NCBI RefSeq assembly: GCF_003634695.1
Contig: NZ_RBWV01000012.1
Span: 368,729-432,728, forward strand
DNA length: 64,000 bases
Direction of reading: 5' to 3'
From: Motilibacter peucedani
GTDB lineage: Bacteria; Actinomycetota; Actinomycetes; Motilibacterales; Motilibacteraceae
Position numbers and translations under genes: made by a program. Below, piece after piece: positions 25,818 through 33,554 of the stretch; positions within the stretch are counted from its first letter, which is position 1, and every line of letters begins with the position of its first letter. Below the pieces are notes generated by a model. The model was not told the DNA's origin. It worked only from the letters and a program-made list of their open reading frames with translations, and did no database searches.

Positions 25818-27809
25818 CTAGCGGACGCGTACGGTGCGGCGCACCTCCGTGACCGCGCCGAGCTGGTCGACGAGCACGATGCGTACTGCGTGCGACCCGC
25901 GCGGCAGGTGGCGCACGAGGGCGCCGGTGCCGTCCTCAGCCGCGTCGCGCGCGGCGGCGCGGCCGTCGACCGTGGCGGTCAGCTCCTGCACCCGCGCGCC
26001 GGGCCGCATGGCCGGCTGCACCGTGAGCACGCCGCGAGAGAGCGACAGCTCGACGGCGGAGGGCAGGCGCACGACCGCGCTCACGCGCGCCCAGGCGTCC
26101 GGCGCCGAGCCGTGCACCGTCACGACGAACGAGTGCCGGCCCTGGCGCAGGGCGGTCGCGGCGACGTAGAGCCGGTAGGGCTCCGAGCGGTCGACGGCGA
26201 CCAACCGCCCGTCGACCTGCAGGTCGACGTCAGAGACGACCGCCCCGCCGGTGGCCGTGACCACCGGGCGCAGCACGACGCCGGTCGGGCCGGCCGCAGG
26301 AGCGGCGAGCGTGACCGCGAACGCCGGTGCGGCCTCCACCGGATCGGGGACGGGCGCCGTCTCCGGCCCCGTGCCCGGCGTCGGGCCGTCGGTCGGCTCG
26401 GGCGTCGCTCCGGGCACCGGGGCCTCGCTCGGCGCGGGCGTCGTGGTCGGCTCCGGGGTCGGCGTCGCGGGGGCGGTGGCCGCGGGGTCCGGCGTCGGCG
26501 AGCCGGTGGACGCAGGTGCGCTGTCGGTCAGGGCCGCCAGCGGGTCGACGAGGCCGGCGCCGAAGAAGTCGTCCCGACCCGGCGCGCCGAGGTCCTCCGC
26601 CGTGCGCACCAGGTGGTCGCGCAGGTCGGCCGGGGTGAACGACGGGTGGGCGGCCCAGTCGAGGGCGGCGGCCGCCGCGACGTAGGGCGTGGCCATCGAG
26701 GTGCCGGAGTCGTTGGCGTAGACCGAGGTCGGGTAGGTCGAGGTGACCTGGTCGCCCGGTGCCGAGATGTCGACCTGCGGCCCGTGGGTCGAGTAGGGCG
26801 CGATGGCGTCGCCGGCCTGGGCGGTGGCCCCGACGGCAAGGGTCTTCACGAAGCCGGCGGGGTACTCGACCGGGTTCGCCGCGTCGCCCTGGTTGCCGGC
26901 GGCCGCCACGACCAGTGCGCCGTGGGCCTCTGCGTAGTCGACCGCCGCCTGCTCCTGGGCGTCGACGCCGCTGCCGCCGAGCGAGAGGTTGAGCACCTTG
27001 GCGCCGTGGTCGACCGCCCAGATCATTCCCTGGGCGATGGTCGACCCGAGCCCGGTGCCGGCGCTGCCGAGCACCCGCACCGGCATGATCCGGGCCGAGC
27101 GCAGGAAGCCGGTGACGCCGACGCCGTTGCCGCCGACCGCCCCGATGATGCCGGCGACGTGGGTGCCGTGGCCGTTGGGGTCGGTGGCGGTGCCGGGAGC
27201 GATGGCGGTGCCGCGGATCGCGTCGTAGCCCGCGACCTGCACGCCCGCGAGGTCGGGGTGCGAGCCCTGGATGCCGGTGTCGATCACCGCGACGACGGGC
27301 GCGGGGCCCGCCACGGGCAGCGCGCTGACCTGGTCGTGGCGCAGCCGGTCCAGCGCCCACTGCATGCTGCGGTAGGGGTCGTCGTACGCGGCGGCGGCCG
27401 AGACGTCCGAGGCGGTCGCGACGGTGTCGAGCCCGGCGGACTCGACCGACGGCTGGCCGTCGAGCAGCGCGACGAGGGCGCGCGCCCGGCCGTTCTCGGC
27501 GCGCAGGCGCACGACCTGCAGGCGCGTGCCCTCGCGCACGGTGAGGGCGACGGGCACCCCGTCGGTGCCCGTGGTCAGCGCGTCGGTGGCGCGGAGGCGC
27601 TCCGACACGTCGAGCTGGCCCAGCAGGGGAGCGGGCAGCGCGCGCAGCTCGGCGCTGGCGCTGCCGGCCGCGAGGGCGTCGTTGCTGGCGTCGTGGGTCG
27701 TGTCGGCGGCGGCGACCGCTGGAGCGGCGAGCGCGACGGCGGAGCAGAGGAGCGGGGAGAGCAGAGCGGCGGCACGGACAGGACGGCGAGGCGAGTGCAG
27801 GCGGACCAC
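25818..27809 (-). CDS. Secreted subtilisin-like (S8) serine protease
   Basis: A 663-aa exported protease. The signal peptide ends near residue 34 (VALAAPAVAAA). A short inhibitor-like prodomain (about residues 50-140) precedes the catalytic domain with Asp in VIDTGIQGSHPDL near 175, His in NGHGTHVAGIIGA near 216 and Ser in GTSMATPYVAAAAA near 370. A Pro/Thr/Glu linker of about 60 residues leads to a C-terminal Ig-like domain. It is probably released or wall-bound. The start is GTG at 27809, divergent from aroG. No dedicated substrate is evident. Confidence 0.9.
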   Translation of the reverse strand: MVRLHSPRRPVRAAALLSPLLCSAVALAAPAVAAADTTHDASNDALAAGSASAELRALPAPLLGQLDVSERLRATDALTTGTDGVPVALTVREGTRLQVVRLRAENGRARALVALLDGQPSVESAGLDTVATASDVSAAAAYDDPYRSMQWALDRLRHDQVSALPVAGPAPVVAVIDTGIQGSHPDLAGVQVAGYDAIRGTAIAPGTATDPNGHGTHVAGIIGAVGGNGVGVTGFLRSARIMPVRVLGSAGTGLGSTIAQGMIWAVDHGAKVLNLSLGGSGVDAQEQAAVDYAEAHGALVVAAAGNQGDAANPVEYPAGFVKTLAVGATAQAGDAIAPYSTHGPQVDISAPGDQVTSTYPTSVYANDSGTSMATPYVAAAAALDWAAHPSFTPADLRDHLVRTAEDLGAPGRDDFFGAGLVDPLAALTDSAPASTGSPTPDPAATAPATPTPEPTTTPAPSEAPVPGATPEPTDGPTPGTGPETAPVPDPVEAAPAFAVTLAAPAAGPTGVVLRPVVTATGGAVVSDVDLQVDGRLVAVDRSEPYRLYVAATALRQGRHSFVVTVHGSAPDAWARVSAVVRLPSAVELSLSRGVLTVQPAMRPGARVQELTATVDGRAAARDAAEDGTGALVRHLPRGSHAVRIVLVDQLGAVTEVRRTVRVR

Positions 27810-27877
27810 GAGGTTGTCGTCGGCCCGTCAGGGCTCCGGCTTGAGCACTCGTACGGGTGACGCCCGGGCGGCGACGG

Positions 27878-27883
27878 TAGCCT
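27878..27883 (+). promoter_or_regulatory. -10 hexamer TAGCCT of a leaderless promoter (aroG)
   Basis: TAGCCT lies 8 nt upstream of the GTG start of the class II DAHP synthase, leaving no room for a ribosome binding site. Confidence 0.5.
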
Positions 27884-27891
27884 TGGCCCCT

Positions 27892-29220
27892 GTGAGCACC
27901 GACGCGCTGGACCTGCCCGTGCTGCCAGCGGCCCAGCAGCCCGACTGGCCCGACCGTGCGGCCCTCGACGCGGTGGAGCGCGAGCTGAGGAGCCTACCGC
28001 CCCTCGTCTTCGCCGCCGAGTGCGACGCGCTGAAGGAGCGGGTGGCCGCCGCCGCCCGGGGCGAGGCGTTCTGGCTGCAGGGCGGCGACTGCGCCGAGAC
28101 CTTCTCGGGCGCCACCGCCGACGCCATCCGCGGCAAGCTCAAGACGCTGCTGCAGATGGCCGTCGTGCTCACCTACGGCGCGCGCGTGCCCGTGGTGAAG
28201 GTCGGCCGGCTCGCCGGCCAGTTCGCCAAGCCGCGCTCCTCGGGCAACGAGACCCGCGACGGCGTGACGCTGCCCGCCTACCGCGGCGACGCGGTCAACG
28301 GCCTCGAGTTCACGGAGGCCTCACGCGTACCCGACCCGCGCCGGCTGGTGCAGATGTACAACACCTCCGCCGCCACCCTGAACCTCGTCCGCGCCCACAC
28401 GCAGGGCGGCTTCGCCGACCTGCGCCAGGCGCACGCCTGGAACAAGGGCTTCGTCCGCGACGGCGGCGCGACGGCGCGCTACGAGAAGCTCGCGGGCGAG
28501 ATCGACCGGGCGATCCAGTTCATGGAGGCGGTCGGCGCCGACTCGCCCTCGCTGCACCGGGTCGACGTCTGGACCAGCCACGAGGCGCTGCTGGTCGAGT
28601 ACGAGCGCGCGCTCACCCGCATCGACTCGCGCACCGGCACGCCCTACGACACCTCGGCGCACTTCGTGTGGATCGGGGAGCGTACGCGCCAGCTCGACGG
28701 CGCCCACGTCGACCTGGCCGCCCGGGTGCGCAACCCGATCGGCGTCAAGCTCGGCCCCACCACCAGCGCCGACGACGCCCTCGCGCTGGTCGACCGTCTC
28801 GACCCCGACCGCGAGCCCGGCCGGCTGACCTTCATCACGCGCATGGGCGCCGGGCGCATCCGCGAGGCGCTGCCGCCGCTGGTCGAGAAGGTCACCGCGA
28901 GCGGGGCGCAGGTGCTGTGGGTGTGCGACCCCATGCACGGCAACACGATCGAGGCGGCCGGGGTCAAGACGCGCCGGTTCGACGACGTGGTCGACGAGGT
29001 GCGCGGCTTCTTCGAGGTGCACCGCGCGCTCGGCACCGTTCCCGGCGGCGTCCACGTCGAGCTCACCGGCGACGACGTGACCGAGTGCATCGGCGGCGCG
29101 AGCGGGCTCTCCGAGCCCGACCTGGTGCTCCGCTACGAGACCGCCTGCGACCCGCGGCTCAACCACAGCCAGTCCCTCGAGCTCGCCTTCCTCGTCGCCG
29201 AGATGCTGGACCAGCGCTGA
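27892..29220 (+). CDS. aroG: 3-deoxy-7-phosphoheptulonate synthase, class II
   Basis: A 442-aa plant/mycobacterial-type DAHP synthase, first enzyme of the shikimate pathway (phosphoenolpyruvate plus erythrose 4-phosphate). LQGGDCAETF near residue 65, KVGRLAGQFAKPRS near 103 (PEP and metal site), PAYRGDAVNG near 126, GVKLGPTTS near 284 and CDPMHGN near 345 are the class II signatures. In mycobacteria this enzyme is inhibited by aromatic amino acids together with chorismate mutase. A second, class I enzyme is encoded 2.2 kb away, which is redundant in chemistry but not in evolution. Confidence 0.93.
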   Translation: MSTDALDLPVLPAAQQPDWPDRAALDAVERELRSLPPLVFAAECDALKERVAAAARGEAFWLQGGDCAETFSGATADAIRGKLKTLLQMAVVLTYGARVPVVKVGRLAGQFAKPRSSGNETRDGVTLPAYRGDAVNGLEFTEASRVPDPRRLVQMYNTSAATLNLVRAHTQGGFADLRQAHAWNKGFVRDGGATARYEKLAGEIDRAIQFMEAVGADSPSLHRVDVWTSHEALLVEYERALTRIDSRTGTPYDTSAHFVWIGERTRQLDGAHVDLAARVRNPIGVKLGPTTSADDALALVDRLDPDREPGRLTFITRMGAGRIREALPPLVEKVTASGAQVLWVCDPMHGNTIEAAGVKTRRFDDVVDEVRGFFEVHRALGTVPGGVHVELTGDDVTECIGGASGLSEPDLVLRYETACDPRLNHSQSLELAFLVAEMLDQR

Positions 29221-29234
29221 CGCCCCACCCCGCG

Positions 29235-29324
29235 ATGTTGATCGGCAAGGCCGATCACACTCGTGCCAGGCCTAGCAGCTTGCATGGGCCTGGCACGAGT
29301 TCGATCGGCCAGGGCGATCAACGT
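29235..29324. repeat. 90-bp imperfect palindrome between convergent genes
   Basis: The left arm ATGTTGATCG, GGCCGATC, ACTCGTGCCAGGCC is mirrored on the right by GGCCTGGCACGAGT, GATCGGCC, CGATCAACGT. The stems of 10, 8 and 14 bp are separated by small symmetric internal loops; the apical 14-nt loop holds a further GCA/TGC stem. It lies 14 nt after aroG and 8 nt before the end of the PNPOx-like gene. It could be a bidirectional terminator or one copy of a dispersed REP-like element. There is no T-run on either side. Confidence 0.85.
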
Positions 29325-29332
29325 CGGGCGGC

Positions 29333-29833
29333 TCAGCTGAGCTCGACGACCTCGTTCTCGCCGCCGTCGAAGCGGGTGCCGGTGACGCGGGCCTTGACGT
29401 AGCTGATCAGGGTCGTCACCTTGCCGCCCGGGGTGTCCCAGTACTCCGCCGACTCGGCCTCCACGCGCAGCAGCGCAAGGCCGGGCGTCTCGGGGCCGTC
29501 GGGGAACCACGCGGTGAGGGCCGGGTTCCACAGCTCCTTGGCCTTGTCGAGGTCGTGCACGACCTGCGCGCGGCCGGCGACCGAGACCCAGGCGTCGTTC
29601 GAGGAGAAGGCGACGCCCACCTCGGCGTCGGCCTCGACCTGGTGGACCTTGCGCGAGTCCTCGTCGATCGCGAACCACAGGTCGCCGTCGAACTCGACCT
29701 GCTGCACCGCCATCGGCCGGCTGACCAGCCGCCCCTGCTCGTCGACGGTCGTCAGCATGCAGGTGCGGATGTCCTTGATCAGCGCGGCCACCTTGGCGAC
29801 GCCTTCCTCGTGCGACACGGGCTGCTCCACCAC
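29333..29833 (-). CDS. Pyridoxamine 5'-phosphate oxidase-fold (general stress protein 26-like) protein
   Basis: A 166-aa split-barrel flavin-binding protein. TCMLTTVDEQGRLVSRPMAVQQ near residue 24, LWFAIDEDSRKVHQVEAD near 53 and WVSVAGRAQVV near 82 follow the order of GSP26-like PNPOx proteins; the conserved C-terminal ALLRVEAESAEYWDTPGG is also typical. It probably binds FMN or F420, but the substrate is unknown. The start is GTG at 29833 (a second GTG follows directly) with AGAGGAC upstream. Confidence 0.87.
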   Translation of the reverse strand: MVEQPVSHEEGVAKVAALIKDIRTCMLTTVDEQGRLVSRPMAVQQVEFDGDLWFAIDEDSRKVHQVEADAEVGVAFSSNDAWVSVAGRAQVVHDLDKAKELWNPALTAWFPDGPETPGLALLRVEAESAEYWDTPGGKVTTLISYVKARVTGTRFDGGENEVVELS

Positions 29834-29919
29834 GGTGGTGTCCTCTCGTTCGGCTGTCCCCGGCCCCTACCCGCCGAGCGACCCCTCAGACCGCGCCGCG
29901 GCCGGCCGATGGTCAGGGC

Positions 29920-31359
29920 ATGCGGCAACGTGCGTGGTGGCTCCCTCTCCTCCTGGGGGCGGCCGGCATCGCCGCGTACCTCCTCTCGCCCGTGGCGGCG
30001 AAGGACTGGGTGTACGCGGCGGTCGGCGCCGCCAGCGCCGTGGCCATGGCGCGCGGTGCGGCACGGCAGAGCGGCCGGGCACGGCTGGCCTGGGGCCTGC
30101 TCGCCGCCGGGAACGCCGTCGCCGTCGTGGGCGACGTCCTCTGGGTCGTCGTCGAGACCTTCACCGGCGCGGACCCCTACCCGTCGGTCGCCGACGTCGC
30201 CTACCTGCTCGAGTACCCGCTGGTCGCCGCGGGCCTGATGACGGTCGTGCGCGCCCGGCGCAGCAGCCTGGCCCGCGAGGCGCTGGTCGACAGCTCGATC
30301 GTCACCGTCGGGCTCGGACTGCTCGTCTACGTCACGCTGGTACGGCCGCTGATCGGCAGCAGCGACCCGCTGCTCACGCGCCTCGTGGGGCTGGGCTACC
30401 CCGTGGGCGACATCGTGCTGCTCGCGTCGCTCGCGCGGCTGCTCACCTGCGGCGGCTCCCGCACCCCGGCGTTCCGCCTGCTGAGCGGGGGGATGCTGCT
30501 CGTCCTGCTCGGGGACACCGTCTTCACCGCAGCCTCGGACGCCAGCTCGTCGTCCGTGGTCGGGATGCTGAGCTCGGTGCCGTTCCTGGCGGCGTACGCG
30601 GTGTGGGCCGCCGCCGCGCTGCACCCGTCAGCCCCTGCCTTGCTCGAGGACCCGGAGGAGACCGTCGTCTTCTCGCGGCGCCGGCTCGCGGCGCTGACCG
30701 TGGCCAGCCTGCTCTCGCCGGCCACGCTGGCGGCGGAGCTCGCCCTGGGCCTCCGGCTCGACGGCTGGGCGGTGGCGTCGAGCTCGGCGCTGCTGTTCTG
30801 CCTCGTCGTGCACCGCATGTCGGGCCTGCTGGGCCGCCTGCAGGACCAGACCCGCCGGCTCGAGGACCAGACCGCGCGGCTCGAGGAGCAGGCCGTGCGC
30901 CTGGACCTGCTCGCCCGCACCGACGAGCTGACCGGGCTGCCCAACCGGCGCAGCGGCGACGCCGAGCTCGAGCGGGCGCAGGCCGCCGGCGCCCCGCTCT
31001 CCGTCGCGCTGCTCGACCTCGACCGCTTCAAGGGCTACAACGACGAGCACGGCCACCAGGCCGGCGACCGGCTGCTCGTCGGTGCCTCGGCGGCCTGGCT
31101 GGCGTGCCTCGGGCCGGGCCAGGTCCTGGCCCGCTACGGCGGCGAGGAGTTCCTGCTCGTGCTGCCGGGCGCCGGGGCCGAGGACACCGCCGAGCTGCTC
31201 GAGCTGCTGCGCCGGGCCACCCCCGACGGCCAGTCGTTCTCGGCCGGCGTCGCCGCCTGGGACGGCGTCGAGGCGGCCAGCCGCCTGGTGCACCGCGCCG
31301 ACCTCGCGCTCTACGAGGCCAAGCACGGCGGCCGGGCGCGTACGACCGTGGCCGCCTGA
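29920..31359 (+). CDS. Membrane diguanylate cyclase (GGDEF)
   Basis: A 479-aa protein. About nine hydrophobic segments fill residues 5-300 (an MHYT/MASE-like sensor of unknown ligand), then a short coiled region rich in LEDQT/LEEQ repeats, then a GGDEF domain from about 325. ARTDELTGLPNRR and LLDLDRFKGYNDEHGH are intact and the active-site motif is GGEEF near residue 408, a functional variant. No RxxD inhibitory site is seen just before it, so product inhibition may be absent. It makes cyclic di-GMP from GTP at the membrane. The ATG at 29920 lacks a strong ribosome binding site. Confidence 0.88.
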   Translation: MRQRAWWLPLLLGAAGIAAYLLSPVAAKDWVYAAVGAASAVAMARGAARQSGRARLAWGLLAAGNAVAVVGDVLWVVVETFTGADPYPSVADVAYLLEYPLVAAGLMTVVRARRSSLAREALVDSSIVTVGLGLLVYVTLVRPLIGSSDPLLTRLVGLGYPVGDIVLLASLARLLTCGGSRTPAFRLLSGGMLLVLLGDTVFTAASDASSSSVVGMLSSVPFLAAYAVWAAAALHPSAPALLEDPEETVVFSRRRLAALTVASLLSPATLAAELALGLRLDGWAVASSSALLFCLVVHRMSGLLGRLQDQTRRLEDQTARLEEQAVRLDLLARTDELTGLPNRRSGDAELERAQAAGAPLSVALLDLDRFKGYNDEHGHQAGDRLLVGASAAWLACLGPGQVLARYGGEEFLLVLPGAGAEDTAELLELLRRATPDGQSFSAGVAAWDGVEAASRLVHRADLALYEAKHGGRARTTVAA

Positions 31360-31381
31360 CGCCTGACGCCTGACGCCTGAC
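31354..31381 (+). repeat. Four tandem copies of the heptamer GCCTGAC at a stop codon
   Basis: GCCTGAC is repeated four times without error (31354-31381). The first copy contains the stop codon of the diguanylate cyclase, and because the unit is 7 nt the copies put TGA into all three frames. Confidence 0.95.
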
Positions 31382-31419
31382 GTCCGGCGACACAGCGACA
31401 CGGCGACCCGGCGGACGCG

Positions 31420-32433
31420 CTAGCCCCGCCCCACCATCGGCGGCAGCTGCCGGCACACCGCCGCCAGCGCGCGCAGGTCGGAGTCGACCAGCGCCTGCGG
31501 CCCGTCGCACAGCGCGGTCTCCGGGTGCGGGTGGACGTCGACGAGGATCCCGTCGGCGCCGACCGCGATCGCCGCGCGCGAGAGCGGCAGCACCAGGTCA
31601 CGGCGCCCGCCCGAGTGCGACGGGTCGACCATCACCGGCAGGTGCGAGAGCCCGTGCGCCACCGCCACGGCAGCGATGTCGAGGGTGTTGCGGGTAGCGG
31701 TCTCGAACGTACGGATCCCGCGCTCGCACAGCACGATGTCGAGGTTGCCGCGCTGCGCGACGTACTCGGCGGCCATCAGCCACTCCTCGATGGTCGCGCT
31801 CATCCCGCGCTTGAGCAGCACCGGCTTGCCCACCGAGCCGACCGCTTGGAGCAGGCCGAAGTTGCCGGCGTTGCGGGTGCCGATCTGCAGCATGTCGGCG
31901 TAGGACGCGACGAGCTCCACGTCGTGGGCGTCCACCACCTCGGTGACGACCGGCAGCCCGGTCTCGGCGCGCACGTCGGCGAGGATCTGCAGGCCGCGCT
32001 CGCCGAGTCCCTGGAAGGCGTAGGGCGAGGTCCGCGGCTTGTAGGCCCCGCCCCTCAGCAGCGTCGCGCCCGCCGACTTGGCCATCTGCGCGGCGGCGAG
32101 GGTCTGCTCCGGCGACTCGACGGCGCACGGACCGGCCACCAGCGTGAACGTGTCGGGCCCGATCGGCACGCCGCCGACGTAGACGGTCGTCTTGGCCGGG
32201 TGGTGCTCGAGGCTGACCAGCTTGTAGGGGGTGCTGACCCGCACGACCTCGTGCACGCCGCCCATGGCGGCGAGCCCCATGTCGGCGAACGCCTCGACGT
32301 CGCCGACCAGCCCGATGATCGTGCGGGTGACGCCGCGGCTGACGAAGGCCTGGCCGCCAGCGCCCTCGACGCGCGCCACGACGGCGCTGATCTCATCCTC
32401 TGCGGCCCCGGGGGCCATGACGACGACCATGGG
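31420..32433 (-). CDS. aroF: 3-deoxy-7-phosphoheptulonate synthase, class I (AroA beta type)
   Basis: A 337-aa enzyme unrelated in sequence to the class II enzyme upstream. Residues 1-65 form the ferredoxin-like regulatory domain (MVVVMAPGAAEDEISAVVARV) that in Thermotoga-type enzymes senses Tyr/Phe. The TIM barrel follows: LVAGPCAVES near 95, LLRGGAYKPRTSPYAFQG near 120, LLKRGMSATIEEWL near 210 and MVDPSHSGGRRD near 270. The ATG at 32433 has AGGAGGAA upstream; the frame is open back to 32565 but that part is leader RNA. A terminator and leader peptide precede it, giving clear evidence of transcription attenuation. Confidence 0.92.
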   Translation of the reverse strand, partial: PMVVVMAPGAAEDEISAVVARVEGAGGQAFVSRGVTRTIIGLVGDVEAFADMGLAAMGGVHEVVRVSTPYKLVSLEHHPAKTTVYVGGVPIGPDTFTLVAGPCAVESPEQTLAAAQMAKSAGATLLRGGAYKPRTSPYAFQGLGERGLQILADVRAETGLPVVTEVVDAHDVELVASYADMLQIGTRNAGNFGLLQAVGSVGKPVLLKRGMSATIEEWLMAAEYVAQRGNLDIVLCERGIRTFETATRNTLDIAAVAVAHGLSHLPVMVDPSHSGGRRDLVLPLSRAAIAVGADGILVDVHPHPETALCDGPQALVDSDLRALAAVCRQLPPMVGRG

Positions 32434-32457
32434 AACTTCCTCCTGGTGCGAACGGGC

Positions 32458-32495
32458 AAAAAGAAGACCCCGGTGCTCGGGCGAGCGCCGGGGTC
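32458..32495 (-). terminator. Intrinsic terminator in the aroF leader (attenuator)
   Basis: On the minus strand GACCCCGG (32495-32488) pairs with CCGGGGTC (32473-32466); inner GCTC and GAGC extend the stem past one mismatch. TTCTTTTT follows directly. It ends 24 nt before the aroF ATG. Upstream, CGGGCG-GG-GCGCC (32542-32530) can pair with GGCGC-T-CGCCCG (32489-32478), which would break the terminator. Confidence 0.85.
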
Positions 32496-32512
32496 GGAGG
32501 TGCGGGGTGCGG

Positions 32513-32587
32513 TCAGGCAGAGTCTGCCGGGCGCCCCGCCCGGATGCTCCCGGGCGCGTCGCCATAGGCGAAGACGGTCTGCTGCAC
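32513..32587 (-). CDS. aroF leader peptide, 24 residues (predicted)
   Basis: A short frame from GTG 32587 to TGA 32513 that begins VQQTVFAYGDAP and so has a Phe and a Tyr codon early on. It lies 7 nt after a -10 hexamer, so it would be the first thing on a leaderless transcript. Its body covers two alternative hairpins: CGCCCGG (32556-32550) with CCGGGCG (32543-32537), or that second segment with downstream CGCCCGG. A ribosome stalled at the Phe/Tyr codons would cover the first segment and favour read-through into aroF. An in-frame GTG nine bases upstream (32596) is an alternative start. Confidence 0.6.
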   Translation of the reverse strand: MQQTVFAYGDAPGSIRAGRPADSA

Positions 32588-32594
32588 GTCGCAC

Positions 32595-32600
32595 ACCGTA
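32595..32600 (-). promoter_or_regulatory. -10 hexamer TACGGT for the aroF leader
   Basis: TACGGT on the minus strand ends 7 nt before GTG 32587. No good -35 is seen; an inverted repeat covers that region. Confidence 0.5.
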
Positions 32601-32611
32601 CAGCACCCGCT

Positions 32612-32666
32612 GTGTCCGAACGGACTGCTGTCCCACCAGACGAGATGCCGCGGCGCGTTCGGACAC
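32612..32666. promoter_or_regulatory. Inverted 11-bp repeat flanking the aroF promoter (operator candidate)
   Basis: GTGTCCGAACG (32612-32622) is repeated in inverse as CGTTCGGACAC (32656-32666). The first copy also belongs to a local dyad GTCCG-AA-CGGAC (32614-32625) that covers the -35 region of the aroF leader promoter. The second copy abuts the stop codon of the endonuclease gene. The position suggests a repressor or activator site. Confidence 0.5.
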
Positions 32667-33523
32667 TAGGCGTCGCGGAGGCGGACGAGCGTGGCGATGT
32701 CGCGCGCGTTGTCGGCGGGCTCGCCCGGGGTCTCGACGACGAGGGGTACGCCGCGGACCGCCGGGTGCCGCAGCAGCCGCCCGAAGGGCGCCTCGCCGAT
32801 GTGGCCGGCGCCGATGTTCTCGTGGCGGTCCTTCGAGGCGCCGCAGACGTCCTTCGAGTCGTTGGCGTGCACGAGCCGCAGCCGACCGGGCCCGGCCACC
32901 TCGACCAGCGTGTCGAGCATCGCCTCGACCCCGCCCTCGGCCGCGAGGTCGTGCCCGGCGGCGAACGCGTGGCAGGTGTCGAGGCAGACGCCGACCTTGG
33001 GGTGCCGGTCGAGCGCGTCGAGGTAGGGCCCGAGGTCCTCCACCCGCGCGCACAGCGACTGGCCCTGGCCGGCGGTCGGCTCGAGCAGCAGGTCCGGGGC
33101 GTCGGCGAGCGCGTCGAGCTCGTCGAGCAGCGGCAGCACGCTCTCGCGCACCTGGCGCAGCGCCGCCTCGCGCGAGGTCGCCGCGACCGCCGAGCCGGTG
33201 TGGACGACGACGCCGCGCGCGCCGACCTGCGCGCCGCGCGCCAGCGCGTGGCGGACGCTCTCGACGCTGCGCTCCACCGTCAGCGCGGTGGGCGAGCCGA
33301 AGTTCACGAGGTACGCGGAGTGCACGAAGGCAGGGATCCCGGCCTCGGCGCACCCGGCGCGGAACGCCTCGTCCTGGGCCGGGTCACCGGCGGGCAGGGC
33401 CCACCCGCGCGGGTTGCCGACGAACAGCTGCACGGCCTCGGCGCCGATCGAGCGGGCGTAGGGCAGGCCGCCGCGCGCGAGGCCGCCCGACACCTTGATG
33501 TGCGCGCCGACCGGCGAGCGCAG
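32666..33523 (-). CDS. nfo: Deoxyribonuclease IV (endonuclease IV family)
   Basis: A 285-aa AP endonuclease with the TIM-barrel three-metal site: AFVHSAYLVNFGS near residue 66, VVHTGSAVA near 106, LLEPTAGQG near 146, CLDTCHAFAAGHD near 180, VHANDSKD near 217 and HENIGAGHIG near 235. Homologues begin MRNPVGGHV or similar; here the matching residues LRSPVGAHIKVSGG lie before the first ATG/GTG, in an open frame whose matching start codon is CTG at 33523. That CTG is given as the start; the later GTG at 33491-33493 would cut off the first barrel strand. It follows pknL by 31 nt and repairs abasic sites. Confidence 0.85.
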   Translation of the reverse strand: MRSPVGAHIKVSGGLARGGLPYARSIGAEAVQLFVGNPRGWALPAGDPAQDEAFRAGCAEAGIPAFVHSAYLVNFGSPTALTVERSVESVRHALARGAQVGARGVVVHTGSAVAATSREAALRQVRESVLPLLDELDALADAPDLLLEPTAGQGQSLCARVEDLGPYLDALDRHPKVGVCLDTCHAFAAGHDLAAEGGVEAMLDTLVEVAGPGRLRLVHANDSKDVCGASKDRHENIGAGHIGEAPFGRLLRHPAVRGVPLVVETPGEPADNARDIATLVRLRDA

Positions 33524-33554
33524 GTCGGACCGCCTGGCTGGGCTCAGGACGCGC

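Noticed and set aside
33491..33493. GTG as the start of endonuclease IV
   Set aside because: It would remove the conserved first barrel strand and its metal-site region; homologues begin ten codons earlier.
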